Below, in pieces: positions 1-6,971 of a stretch of 14,335 nucleotides of DNA. The DNA is taken from assembly GCA_947565475.1 (NCBI GenBank), contig CANOGI010000025.1, positions 1-14,335 of the forward strand, read 5' to 3'. The translations under genes were made by a program, and so were the position numbers. Position 1 is the stretch's first letter. The number at the start of each line of letters is the position of its first letter. Under the pieces are notes generated by a model, which searched no databases, was not told where the DNA came from, and saw nothing but the letters and a program-made list of their open reading frames with translations. Source of the DNA: an uncultured Eubacteriaceae bacterium. GTDB taxonomy: Bacteria > Bacillota > Clostridia > Lachnospirales > CAG-274.

Positions 1-57
1 AATACTTTTACCAACGTTAGACATCGTTCCCTGTATCATAATAGGCATCGCCACCAT
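1..57 (-). CDS. cbiP: Cobyric acid synthase CbiP, N-terminal fragment
   Basis: Only the first 19 codons are in the window; the gene runs off the left edge. The translation contains MIQGTMSNVGKS, the start of the P-loop of the CbiP/CobQ family, which amidates side chains b, d, e and g of adenosylcobyrinic acid a,c-diamide using ATP and glutamine. The start at 57 is preferred because GGAGG at 64-68 lies six bases upstream; a GTG at 54 and an ATG at 48 are in frame but closer than usual to the site. The Shine-Dalgarno sequence abuts and partly underlies the cobD stop codon, so the two genes are probably translationally coupled. The paralogous CbiA begins differently (MISALNSGGGKT) and lies separately in the window, so CbiP is the better call. 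Confidence 0.85.
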   Translation of the reverse strand, partial: MVAMPIMIQGTMSNVGKSI

Positions 58-69
58 TATACGCCTCCT

Positions 70-1116
70 TTATAATTTTTTCAGCAATATTTCCATAGCT
101 TTGATAAGATTTATATTATCATTATGGCTTTTTACGGCTATTCTGTAATACTCCTCGTTCAAACCTCTGTAGTCTCCGCAGTTTCTTATTAAAAAGCCCA
201 GTTCAAGAATTTTTTTGTCAAATTCTCTTTCAGCTTTAAATAAAATAAAATTCGCGTCTGATTTAAAATACTTTAGGCCAAGTCTTTTAAATTCTTTCTG
301 AATATATTCTTTCTCACATAAAATATACTCAACTGTTTTTTTTGTAAAATCGGCGTCTCTCAAAGCCGCCGTTCCCGCCTTTTGGGCTATGGACGAAACG
401 TTCCACGGCTGTCTTGACAAATAAATCTTCTCAATAACACTTTTGTTTTTACACACAGCATATCCAAGTCTTAGTCCAGGCAAAGCGTACATTTTAGTAA
501 AAGCTTTAAGTATGATAAAATTGTCATAGTCGTTAATATAGTTTATGGATGAGTATTTCTCCCCACCATATACAAAGTCCATAAAACACTCGTCAATAAC
601 GGCAAATGCGTTAACCTCTTCACATTTTCTCAAAATCTTTAATATAAGCTCTTTTCTCACTCGCCTTCCCGTAGGGTTATTTGGATTACAAACGAAAACA
701 ATATCCGTATCAACGTCAATGTAATCAATAATATCCTCACGAACATCAAAATTATTTTTTTCTTTAAGCGTATAATACTTTTTATCCATGGAAAAAATAT
801 CAACAGCATGTTCATATTCAGAAAAAGTCGGAGCGGTAAAAAGAGCGGTTTTAGGCTTTATGGCGAGAACAATATTAAATATAAGTTCCGCCGCTCCGTT
901 TCCGCATACTATAAAATCACTGTCAACGCCTTCTTTTTTGGAAATGGCGTATCTCAGCTCACTACATTTTGTATCTGGATATACACCGATATTATAAATA
1001 CTATTCATAATTTCGGAAATAATTTCCTCCTTAATTCCAAGAGGATTTATATTTGATGAAAAATCAACAATATTTTTATTGAAAGAATATATATCCCCGC
1101 CGTGAAATCTTCTCAA
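70..1116 (-). CDS. cobD: L-threonine-O-3-phosphate decarboxylase CobD
   Basis: A 348-residue fold-type I PLP enzyme that makes (R)-1-amino-2-propanol O-2-phosphate, the linker later attached by CbiB. Visible motifs are HGGD at residues 5-8 followed by the SSNINPLG stretch near residues 20-27, NPNNPTG at 144-150, DECFMDF at 175-181, and FTKMYALPGLRLGY, in which Lys208 should form the Schiff base with PLP. Length fits the family. HisC (histidinol-phosphate aminotransferase) is a close relative, but the HGGD/SSNINP start and the position between cbiB and cbiP favour CobD. The start is TTG at 1116, which overlaps the TGA stop of cbiB; GGAGG lies nine bases upstream. The ATG at 1121 is out of frame (it encodes the penultimate residue of CbiB). 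Translational coupling to cbiB is likely. Confidence 0.92.
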   Translation of the reverse strand: MRRFHGGDIYSFNKNIVDFSSNINPLGIKEEIISEIMNSIYNIGVYPDTKCSELRYAISKKEGVDSDFIVCGNGAAELIFNIVLAIKPKTALFTAPTFSEYEHAVDIFSMDKKYYTLKEKNNFDVREDIIDYIDVDTDIVFVCNPNNPTGRRVRKELILKILRKCEEVNAFAVIDECFMDFVYGGEKYSSINYINDYDNFIILKAFTKMYALPGLRLGYAVCKNKSVIEKIYLSRQPWNVSSIAQKAGTAALRDADFTKKTVEYILCEKEYIQKEFKRLGLKYFKSDANFILFKAEREFDKKILELGFLIRNCGDYRGLNEEYYRIAVKSHNDNINLIKAMEILLKKL

Positions 1117-2099
1117 TACATACCGCCTCCAAAAATAATATGAGCCATAAAAACACTCCCGCCAAACAAAAACATCATAATAAAAGAAGATAAGTACATA
1201 ATCCCGTTTATATCCACAATGTCCTGAGGCGTTACAGATTTTATATCATCTCCTATAAAAGGCTTTTTATATAATTTGCCAAAATAAAAAGCGTCTCCCG
1301 AAAGCCGTATATTTAAGGCGCCGGCACATACAGCCTCCGTCTGCGCCGAATTGGGGCTTGAATGATTAAATCTGTCTCTTTTAAAAACCCTAAAAGCGTT
1401 TTTATAATCTTTTCCCAAAATAAAACTCGCTAAAATCATTATAAAAGCTGAAAGCCTCGATGGAACAAAATTCATAAAATCATCAAATTTAGCTGAAAAT
1501 TTTCCAAATAAAAAATACCTCTCATTTTTATATCCAACCATAGAATCCATAGTATTAACAGCCTTATAAAAAACGCCTAACACTCCTCCGCCGATTAACA
1601 TATAAAAAATCGGAGCGATAACCCCATCGGATAAATTTTCCGCCACCGTTTCGACTGCCGCCTTAATAATCCCTTTTTCATCAAGCTTCTCCGTATCTCT
1701 CCCTACAATCATTGAAAGAGCCTTTCTTCCCCCTGAAATATCCCCTGACATTATTTTTTTATATACTTTCATACTTTCCTTTTTTAAAGATTTAGCCGCT
1801 ATCATAAAATAGCAAATCACACTCTCGACAGCAATACCAAAATAAACATTTAATTTGTATCCGCACAAAATAATTATAAAAGCGGTTCCCCCTGAAACAG
1901 CGCATACTGAAATATTAAAAAAAATTCCGGCGATTATAACTCCTTTTGATGAACGAGGGAATATTTCTCTGAAAACTTTCTCTAAAACTTGAATCATTTT
2001 TCCCATAACTCGTATAGGGTGAAAGAAAAAATATGGGTCGCCAAAAATCATATCAAGTATAAACCCTATAAAACAAGCATAAATTGAATATATAAACAT
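1113..2099 (-). CDS. cbiB: Adenosylcobinamide-phosphate synthase CbiB
   Basis: A 328-residue integral membrane protein that joins aminopropanol phosphate (from CobD) to adenosylcobyric acid. Family motifs in order: GDPYFFFHPIRVMG at residues 20-33, VGRDTEKLDE at 132-141, AAVETVAENLSDGVIAP at 147-163, KAVNTMDSMVGYKNERY at 179-195, and SPNSAQTEAVCAGAL at 248-262. Hydrophobic segments are visible at about 1-20, 54-78, 83-102, 163-180, 215-230 and 300-325. The start at ATG 2099 has only a partial ribosome site (AAGGA, about nine bases upstream). The 223-base gap upstream holds one copy of the structured repeat described separately, which is unusual in an operon where most junctions are tight. The last bases overlap the TTG start of cobD. 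Confidence 0.95.
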   Translation of the reverse strand: MFIYSIYACFIGFILDMIFGDPYFFFHPIRVMGKMIQVLEKVFREIFPRSSKGVIIAGIFFNISVCAVSGGTAFIIILCGYKLNVYFGIAVESVICYFMIAAKSLKKESMKVYKKIMSGDISGGRKALSMIVGRDTEKLDEKGIIKAAVETVAENLSDGVIAPIFYMLIGGGVLGVFYKAVNTMDSMVGYKNERYFLFGKFSAKFDDFMNFVPSRLSAFIMILASFILGKDYKNAFRVFKRDRFNHSSPNSAQTEAVCAGALNIRLSGDAFYFGKLYKKPFIGDDIKSVTPQDIVDINGIMYLSSFIMMFLFGGSVFMAHIIFGGGMY

Positions 2100-2133
2100 A
2101 CAACCATTCCTTATAGCGATTCCAACATAAATT

Positions 2134-2307
2134 AGTCAAGACTACTTGAGTTTTTGTATAACAAAAATTCTCATAACCAACAGAGAAAGTACTCGCCTTT
2201 GTATTCAGAGTGAGGCTGGTCGCCCTTACGACCTGGCTTGCACCCACCCTAAATACAAGAGTAAGTACCACCGCTTAAAAAACAGGGAACTTCCTCTGTC
2301 AGTTAAA
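2134..2307 (-). repeat. Structured repeat, copy A (possible miniature mobile element or tnpB/omega-RNA remnant)
   Basis: A 174-base element in the gap between the short CobU-like gene and cbiB, related to copy B at 6818-6964. Read on the minus strand it starts TTTAACTGACAGAGG and ends AGTAGTCTTGACT. It folds as nested helices: an outer 12-pair stem (2174-2185 with 2294-2305, two G-U pairs), an ACTC/GAGT helix (2191-2194 with 2259-2262), a long helix around 2201-2208 and 2249-2260, and a 5-pair hairpin at 2218-2233 with loop CCCTTA on the plus strand. The 3' part also contains a TTGTATAACAA palindrome at 2155-2165. An open frame through it encodes LTLNTKASTFSVGYENFCYT, conserved in copy B. Identity with an IS200/IS605-type element end is an inference, not established here. 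Confidence 0.75.
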
Positions 2308-2322
2308 GCATTATAAGAACAT

Positions 2323-2652
2323 TTACTTTATTCTGATACCTATTCCGCAAAATACACGCCATACCTCGTCGCATCTTTTAGCGACCTCGCATAAACCTCG
2401 TCCAACCTCCTCCCTCCATAATCTCTCATATTTATCAATCGGAACAATCCCACAGCCTATCTCATCGCTTATAATAACTTTAAAACCATTATTAAAAACT
2501 TTCCTCAAAAATTCCTCTCTATCTCCTCCGTTTAAAAAATATTCTTTCATCTTAACGTGAAAATCATCAAAAATCTTCTCATTAGAAACATCAAATTTAT
2601 TTTCAACAAACTCGTGCTTCCCTTGAAAGGCCCCTCCTATAACAAGAATCAA
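2323..2652 (-). CDS. Short CobU-like protein (COG2087-type)
   Basis: A 109-residue relative of the adenosylcobinamide kinase/guanylyltransferase CobU, about 60% of its length. It retains a P-loop-like GGAFQGKHE at residues 6-14, then jumps to the CobU C-terminal signature: DEIGCGIVP at 63-71, WREEVG at 79-84 and FCGIGIRIK at 101-109. The central RHRxxR/catalytic-histidine region of full CobU is missing, so it is unlikely to do the whole CobU reaction alone. Notably, the full-length CobU in this operon lacks the GxGIVP motif this protein carries. The TTG start at 2652 overlaps the TGA stop of cobS by three bases, with a GGGGG-rich site about eight bases upstream, suggesting coupled expression. 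Its exact role is unknown; a partner or accessory for CobU, or a nucleotide-binding regulator, are possibilities. Confidence 0.8.
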   Translation of the reverse strand: MILVIGGAFQGKHEFVENKFDVSNEKIFDDFHVKMKEYFLNGGDREEFLRKVFNNGFKVIISDEIGCGIVPIDKYERLWREEVGRGLCEVAKRCDEVWRVFCGIGIRIK

Positions 2653-3407
2653 ATCAAACGCCCCCTAAAAACAAGAACAATAATAAAAACAAGCTCACAT
2701 ATTTGCAAAAAATATCCGGATAAATCTCCTGTAATTCCCCCGAAATTTTTAACACAGTTAAAATAATGATATAAAAAACATAACCCCGCTGACACCAACA
2801 TAAAAACCCCGCCGATAAAATCAACTGATACAGCTAAAATTAAATCAATAATAATAAAAATAATCATTGTAACAGTTACCTTAAATTTATCAGCTCCCGC
2901 TCCAAAAACAGCGGCAAGCCCCGTTTTTTTAGCAAGTGGAAATAAAACAGCGCCTATAGCGCAGAAAGCTCTTGACAAAACATAGCCAAAAGGTATAACA
3001 CTAAGCTCTTTTATACGAATCTCGCTCCAAAACCCAACGGATAAAATAAAATAAACTATTCCCCCAATTATAGCGAAAGCGCCTGAATTAGGGTCTTTTA
3101 AAATCTCAAGCTTTTTTTCTTTATCTCCATAAGAGTTTATACCATCTAAAGTATCTAAAAAGCCGTCAAGATGAATCCCGCCTGTTATAAAAACCGGTAC
3201 TACAGACATTACACATCCAAAAAGTAAGTTACCGCACCGAATATTTATTAAAAAATTTCCTAAAACCCAGACAATCGCACCAATAATAACACCAATAAAA
3301 GGGAAAAAACAAAAAACATATCTCATATCGCTCTCGTTCCACTCCGTTTTAGGAACAGGTATTCTGCTATACATTGAAAAAGCGATAAATAAAGCCCTTA
3401 CAAGCAT
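2649..3407 (-). CDS. cobS: Adenosylcobinamide-GDP ribazoletransferase (cobalamin-5'-phosphate synthase) CobS
   Basis: A 252-residue polytopic membrane protein that condenses adenosylcobinamide-GDP with alpha-ribazole (or its phosphate) in the last stage of nucleotide loop assembly. The N-terminus has the family's SMYSRIPVP segment (11-19), followed by the key GGIHLDGFLDTLDG acidic motif at residues 76-89 and a KDPNSGAFA motif at 104-112. About six hydrophobic segments follow the expected pattern. The start at ATG 3407 has AGGGAGG six bases upstream. The stop overlaps the start of the short CobU-like gene. The preceding 84-base gap to cobU holds only small AT-rich hairpins. Confidence 0.95.
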   Translation of the reverse strand: MLVRALFIAFSMYSRIPVPKTEWNESDMRYVFCFFPFIGVIIGAIVWVLGNFLINIRCGNLLFGCVMSVVPVFITGGIHLDGFLDTLDGINSYGDKEKKLEILKDPNSGAFAIIGGIVYFILSVGFWSEIRIKELSVIPFGYVLSRAFCAIGAVLFPLAKKTGLAAVFGAGADKFKVTVTMIIFIIIDLILAVSVDFIGGVFMLVSAGLCFLYHYFNCVKNFGGITGDLSGYFLQICELVFIIVLVFRGRLI

Positions 3408-3491
3408 AAAAATCCTCCCTCATGAAATCATCAATATGGTCAAGTTTTATAGACCGTTATACTATCTATAACAGACAGCTAAAAATAATTT

Positions 3492-4055
3492 TTATATAAT
3501 CTTATTTTGTTCCTTTTCAAATTGTTTGACCATATAAACCGGAATACCGCATACAACCTCAACAACATCTTCCGCCAAATACGCTAAAATACGATTTATC
3601 TCAGCGAGACATTTTATATATTTTAAAGTTTCTTTGTCATACTCTATCCCGTCAGAAAACACATCGTTTGTAACAATAATAAAACCACCGCTTTTTTCTG
3701 ACACAACTTTCATCGCTTTAATTATATCATCATAGGCGTTTTTATTTTTAAACAAAAAAATCTCATTCGCTAAAAGATTTGACATACACTCAAGAAGAAC
3801 AACACTTTCTTCTGATATATCCGAATAGCTTATTTTTACAATGTCCTCTGTTTTATAACATTCTTTTGTCAAAAACCCTTTTCCCCTTCTCATTTCCCTG
3901 TGTCTTTCTATTTTTTCCAGCGCCTCGCCGCCCTCGGGAAACATTGTCGCTATATAAATCATATTCTTAAAAGAAAACTTTTCTCTAAAACTTAAAGCTA
4001 TTTTCTCAGCGTACTCACTTTTACCGCTTCCGCTTCCTCCCGTTATTAAAATCAT
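3492..4055 (-). CDS. cobU: Adenosylcobinamide kinase / adenosylcobinamide-phosphate guanylyltransferase CobU
   Basis: A 187-residue cytoplasmic enzyme that phosphorylates adenosylcobinamide and transfers GMP to the product, preparing it for CobS. Motifs: P-loop GGSGSGKS at residues 6-13, RHREMRR at 51-57 with the histidine expected to carry the GMP intermediate, and LLECMSNLLANE at 88-99. The C-terminal region reads VTNDVFSDGIEYD (128-140) and VVEVVCGIP (165-171) where classical CobU has a GxGIVP motif, so this is a variant form. I chose ATG 4055: it overlaps the cbiA stop as ATGA and has GGAG about seven bases upstream. An in-frame upstream start at 4076 would add MRRVENS and overlap cbiA by 25 bases, which is less likely. 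Confidence 0.92.
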   Translation of the reverse strand: MILITGGSGSGKSEYAEKIALSFREKFSFKNMIYIATMFPEGGEALEKIERHREMRRGKGFLTKECYKTEDIVKISYSDISEESVVLLECMSNLLANEIFLFKNKNAYDDIIKAMKVVSEKSGGFIIVTNDVFSDGIEYDKETLKYIKCLAEINRILAYLAEDVVEVVCGIPVYMVKQFEKEQNKII

Positions 4056-5422
4056 TGAATTCTCCACTCTCCGCACTTTTCCACAAATTTTTCAGCAAAA
4101 TGAACATTACTTTGATAAAAAATATGAGGGAATCCACAAATAACATTTTTATAAAATTTCACACATTCCCATTCTCTTTTTCCCGCCGGTTTTTTAGCTA
4201 AAAATAAGTCGCCGTTATCTGAGCTATCCCAATAATGAAACTCTTGAGCCTTTATTTTCTCACCTTTTTTAATAATGAAACAATCCTCTTTTGAAATTAA
4301 CTCAATATATCCAAACCGCGCAAGCTTTCCAACAAAAAAAGCTTCCCCGTCAATAACCCCGACCATTTCATAGCTTTTATTTTCTTTGTTTTTAATCGTT
4401 TTGTGCAAATACATAAACCCTCCGCACTCAGCAAGACACGGCATACCATTTTCAATATTCGTTTTTATATCCAATCGCATTTTAACGTTTTTATTTAGTT
4501 CCTCAAGATAAAGTTCAGGATATCCGCCTCCAAATATAACTCCTGAAATTCCGTCGGGAAGCTTTTCATCCACAATAGGGCTAAAATAAACAATCTCACA
4601 GCCAAGTCTTTCAAGAAGCTCAATGTTATCTTTATAATAAAAACAAAAAGCTCTGTCAAAAGCGACACCTATTTTAACGAAGTTTCCAAAATCACGCTTC
4701 TCAAAAATTTTCTCAAAACCAATAGGGCAAGTATTTTCCGAAATACGAATAATCTTTTCAATATCAATACACTCTTCCGCCGTTTTCCCAAGCTTTTCTG
4801 TTTTTTGAGTCATATCTCTTAAATCATCAGGGTTTACAAGCCCCAAATGCCTGCTCTCGAAAAAATATTCCTCGTCATAAGGTAAATATCCTATAACATC
4901 GACTCCCGTATTTTTTTCAATAACGTCTTTAAGAAGTATGTATGAGTTTTTTGATACATTATTTAAAATAACTCCTTTTATATTACTGTCCTTTTTAAAA
5001 TCAACAATTCCTTTTATGACAGAAGCCGCTGTCAAAGCCATACCTTTTCCATTTATAACAATAACAACAGGAATTTTTAAAATTCTCGCCACATCATAAG
5101 AGCTCGCTTGAAAACTATCCATAGAAATACCGTCATAATATCCCATAACTCCCTCAATAACAGATATATCGCTGTTTTTCCCATGTTTATAAAAAAGTGA
5201 TTTCAGTAAATTCTCATCACAAAAAAAACTGTCAAGATTTTTGGAGTCGATTTCCAAAACATTTTTATGAAACATAGGGTCTATGTAATCAGGTCCGCAT
5301 TTATAGGCGGAAACATTAATTCCTCTATTTTTCAAAGCTTTTAATATTCCGCACGTTACAGTTGTTTTCCCCCCACCGCTGTTTAAAGCGCTTATCATAA
5401 TTCTCGGGATTTTGACCGTCAT
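4052..5422 (-). CDS. cbiA: Cobyrinate a,c-diamide synthase CbiA
   Basis: A 456-residue ATP- and glutamine-dependent amidotransferase that amidates carboxylates a and c of cobyrinate. The N-terminal nucleotide-binding domain shows SGGGKTT at residues 15-21, KCGPDYIDPMFH at 41-52 and EGVMGYYDG at 90-98. The C-terminal class I glutaminase-like domain has FGGGYPELY at 297-305, the nucleophile Cys333 in AECGG, and His396 in EFHYWD. Length matches the family (about 450). The start at ATG 5422 is chosen because GGAGG lies six bases upstream and the protein then begins directly before the P-loop strand. The open frame extends to 5500, but those 26 residues look like translated leader. The stop overlaps cobU. 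Confidence 0.95.
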   Translation of the reverse strand: MTVKIPRIMISALNSGGGKTTVTCGILKALKNRGINVSAYKCGPDYIDPMFHKNVLEIDSKNLDSFFCDENLLKSLFYKHGKNSDISVIEGVMGYYDGISMDSFQASSYDVARILKIPVVIVINGKGMALTAASVIKGIVDFKKDSNIKGVILNNVSKNSYILLKDVIEKNTGVDVIGYLPYDEEYFFESRHLGLVNPDDLRDMTQKTEKLGKTAEECIDIEKIIRISENTCPIGFEKIFEKRDFGNFVKIGVAFDRAFCFYYKDNIELLERLGCEIVYFSPIVDEKLPDGISGVIFGGGYPELYLEELNKNVKMRLDIKTNIENGMPCLAECGGFMYLHKTIKNKENKSYEMVGVIDGEAFFVGKLARFGYIELISKEDCFIIKKGEKIKAQEFHYWDSSDNGDLFLAKKPAGKREWECVKFYKNVICGFPHIFYQSNVHFAEKFVEKCGEWRIQ

Positions 5423-5528
5423 AAATTCCCTCCGTTTCTCATAATCTATGCGAAACAATAAAAAAACAAACAGATAAACTCTAATAAAATCTAATTGCAT
5501 AAAATAATCATTTTATTGTTCCGCCATA

Positions 5529-5556
5529 AAACCCTTGCTAACCACCGCAAAAGTTT
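5529..5556 (-). terminator. Hairpin after cbiET, possible weak terminator or attenuator
   Basis: About 25 bases past the cbiET stop, minus-strand RNA can form a 10-pair stem (5547-5556 with 5529-5538, two G-U pairs) around the 8-base loop GGTGGTTA. The 3' arm ends in GGGTTTTA, so only a short U tract follows. It lies in the 157-base gap before cbiA, the longest coding gap between biosynthetic genes not filled by a repeat. It could partly stop transcription, protect the upstream message end, or simply be an intercistronic hairpin. Confidence 0.4.
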
Positions 5557-5579
5557 ATACCGTCAAATCATATGTATAA

Positions 5580-6782
5580 TTAGTTAAGATACGCCGTACT
5601 TAGCTCCGCCTTAAAAATATATATAGGATTTTGACCTGTCATAAGTTCATGTCCGCCGATACTTTTGTTTTTTGAGATATTTATACATACAATTTCATAC
5701 TTAAAATTTTTTTCTTTTAAAATGTTAATAATTTCAGCTACAGTATTTAAAGAAACAGCGTTTATAACAATTTTAACGCGAGAATTTTTTTTAAGAGCCG
5801 CTTCAATAATCTTTTGTATGTTTCCTGAACTCCCGCCTATAAAAATATGTGTGGGCTTCGGCAAATCCTCAAAAGCCGACGGAGCGTCCCCCTTCACAAC
5901 AACAATATTATCAGCGGCGAATTTCCGCTTATTTTTTTCTATAAGTTTTATAGCGTTTTCATTTTTTTCAATAGCGTATACCTCTCCGTCAATAATTTTA
6001 AGCGCGGCGGCAACTGAAACAGAACCTGTCCCCGCGCCTATATCATATAAAACAGAGTCCGAAGAAAGCTCAAGTTTCGCTACGCTTAATGTCCTAACCT
6101 CGCTTTTTGTCATGGGAACACCGTCTCTTATAAATTCCTCATCTGCTATATAATCCGCAAAAATGTCATAAGGTTTTTGGTTTTCCGCCAAAATTATCGA
6201 CAAATCGTCAAAATCAAAATTTTTAATATCCTCCGCTTTGGCTGTTATAATTTTCTCATCGTTATAAGAAAGCCTTTGTCCTATATTTAAAACAACATAC
6301 CCCATATTATAAAAGCAAAGCTTATCACAAAGATTTTTAATATCATCTTTACCGCTTAAAAGAACAAAAACTTTTTTATATTTTCTTATATATCCTATAA
6401 TGTTCGCTTTTTTTCCATGAGCGCTTAGAAGTTTAATATCTTCCCATGGCATTTTAAGTCTGGCACAAAAATAAACCGCTGATGATATTCCGGGTATAAG
6501 CTCAATTTCATATTCTTTTAATAAATTAACAAGACCTTTGGCTCCGCTGTAAAAACCCACGTCACCGGACAATAAAACAGCCACGTTTTTAAACCTTTTG
6601 GTTTTTATATACTCATAAATCTCCAAAGGTTTATAAGAATTAAAAATCTCCTTATTTTCACTAACATTCTCGGTTATTCTCTTTGAGCCTATTATTATGT
6701 CCGAAGCTTCAATAGCTTTCTTAGCAGCGTATGTAAAAAGCTCATCGTTTCCAACCCCTGCGCCAATAATATAAACTTTCAA
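5580..6782 (-). CDS. cbiET: Fused cobalt-precorrin-7 C5-methyltransferase / cobalt-precorrin-6B C15-methyltransferase (decarboxylating) CbiET
   Basis: A two-domain corrin-ring methylase of about 400 residues, equivalent to CobL of the aerobic pathway. The CbiE half carries the SAM-binding loop IGAGVG near residues 6-11, SGDVGFYSG at 72-80 and PGISS at 97-101. The CbiT half begins at about 215 with GVPMTKSEVR (221-230), followed by the class I SAM motif DIGAGTGSVS (247-256) and FIGGSSG (314-320). Together they methylate C5 and C15 and decarboxylate the C12 side chain. In many clostridia these are separate genes. I prefer the TTG at 6782, giving MKVYIIGAG, because GGAG lies nine bases upstream; the in-frame ATG at 6797 adds five residues but has no evident ribosome site. 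Upstream is repeat copy B and then cbiD. Confidence 0.93.
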   Translation of the reverse strand: MKVYIIGAGVGNDELFTYAAKKAIEASDIIIGSKRITENVSENKEIFNSYKPLEIYEYIKTKRFKNVAVLLSGDVGFYSGAKGLVNLLKEYEIELIPGISSAVYFCARLKMPWEDIKLLSAHGKKANIIGYIRKYKKVFVLLSGKDDIKNLCDKLCFYNMGYVVLNIGQRLSYNDEKIITAKAEDIKNFDFDDLSIILAENQKPYDIFADYIADEEFIRDGVPMTKSEVRTLSVAKLELSSDSVLYDIGAGTGSVSVAAALKIIDGEVYAIEKNENAIKLIEKNKRKFAADNIVVVKGDAPSAFEDLPKPTHIFIGGSSGNIQKIIEAALKKNSRVKIVINAVSLNTVAEIINILKEKNFKYEIVCINISKNKSIGGHELMTGQNPIYIFKAELSTAYLN

Positions 6783-6817
6783 AAAAACACTCTCCATTAC
6801 AAAATCATTCTAAATAA

Positions 6818-6964
6818 AGTCAAGACTACTCTCTTGTATAACAAAAATTCTCGTAACCGACAGTGAAAGCATTAGCCTTTATATTCAGAGTAAGTTTACA
6901 CCCCCCTGAATACAAGAATAAGTTCCCCCATTTAAGAAGCAATGGATTTCCTCTGTCGGTTAAA
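6818..6964 (-). repeat. Structured repeat, copy B
   Basis: A 147-base relative of the repeat at 2134-2307, in the same orientation, filling the gap between cbiD (stop seven bases away) and cbiET. On the minus strand it starts TTTAACCGACAGAGG and ends AGTAGTCTTGACT. The outer stem is 6854-6865 with 6951-6962, and both G-U pairs of copy A are replaced here by G-C pairs. The ACTC/GAGT helix of copy A becomes ATTC/TAAT (6916-6919 with 6871-6874), including one full C-G to U-A exchange. The central GGTCG hairpin of copy A is missing, accounting for most of the length difference. The conserved frame reads LTLNIKANAFTVGYENFCYT and ends soon after at a TAG. Confidence 0.75.
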
Positions 6965-6971
6965 TAGGTCA

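Noticed and set aside
2053..2271. Minus-strand open frame of 72 codons running through repeat A into cbiB
   Set aside because: It overlaps cbiB out of frame, has no ribosome site, and owes its length to the repeat. Only its middle is conserved in copy B, whose frame stops earlier. Treated as part of the repeat rather than a gene.
3408..3491. Small hairpins between cobU and cobS as a regulatory element
   Set aside because: An 8-pair AT-rich stem and a 4-pair GGTC/GACC stem are present, but neither resembles a known riboswitch or terminator. Too weak to call.
4056..4076. Longer N-terminus for CobU starting at 4076
   Set aside because: It would add seven residues before the conserved MILITGG start and overlap cbiA by 25 bases. 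ATG 4055 has a good ribosome site and a standard ATGA overlap.
5423..5500. Hydrophobic 26-residue N-terminal extension of CbiA (possible signal or membrane anchor)
   Set aside because: CbiA is cytoplasmic, the extension lacks a ribosome site, and a strong GGAGG site precedes the internal ATG at 5422. The extension looks like translated leader.
5665..6153. Plus-strand open frame of 162 codons inside cbiET
   Set aside because: It lies wholly antisense to well-conserved CbiET motifs and its composition is what the complement of an AT-rich gene gives. No plausible ribosome site or family.
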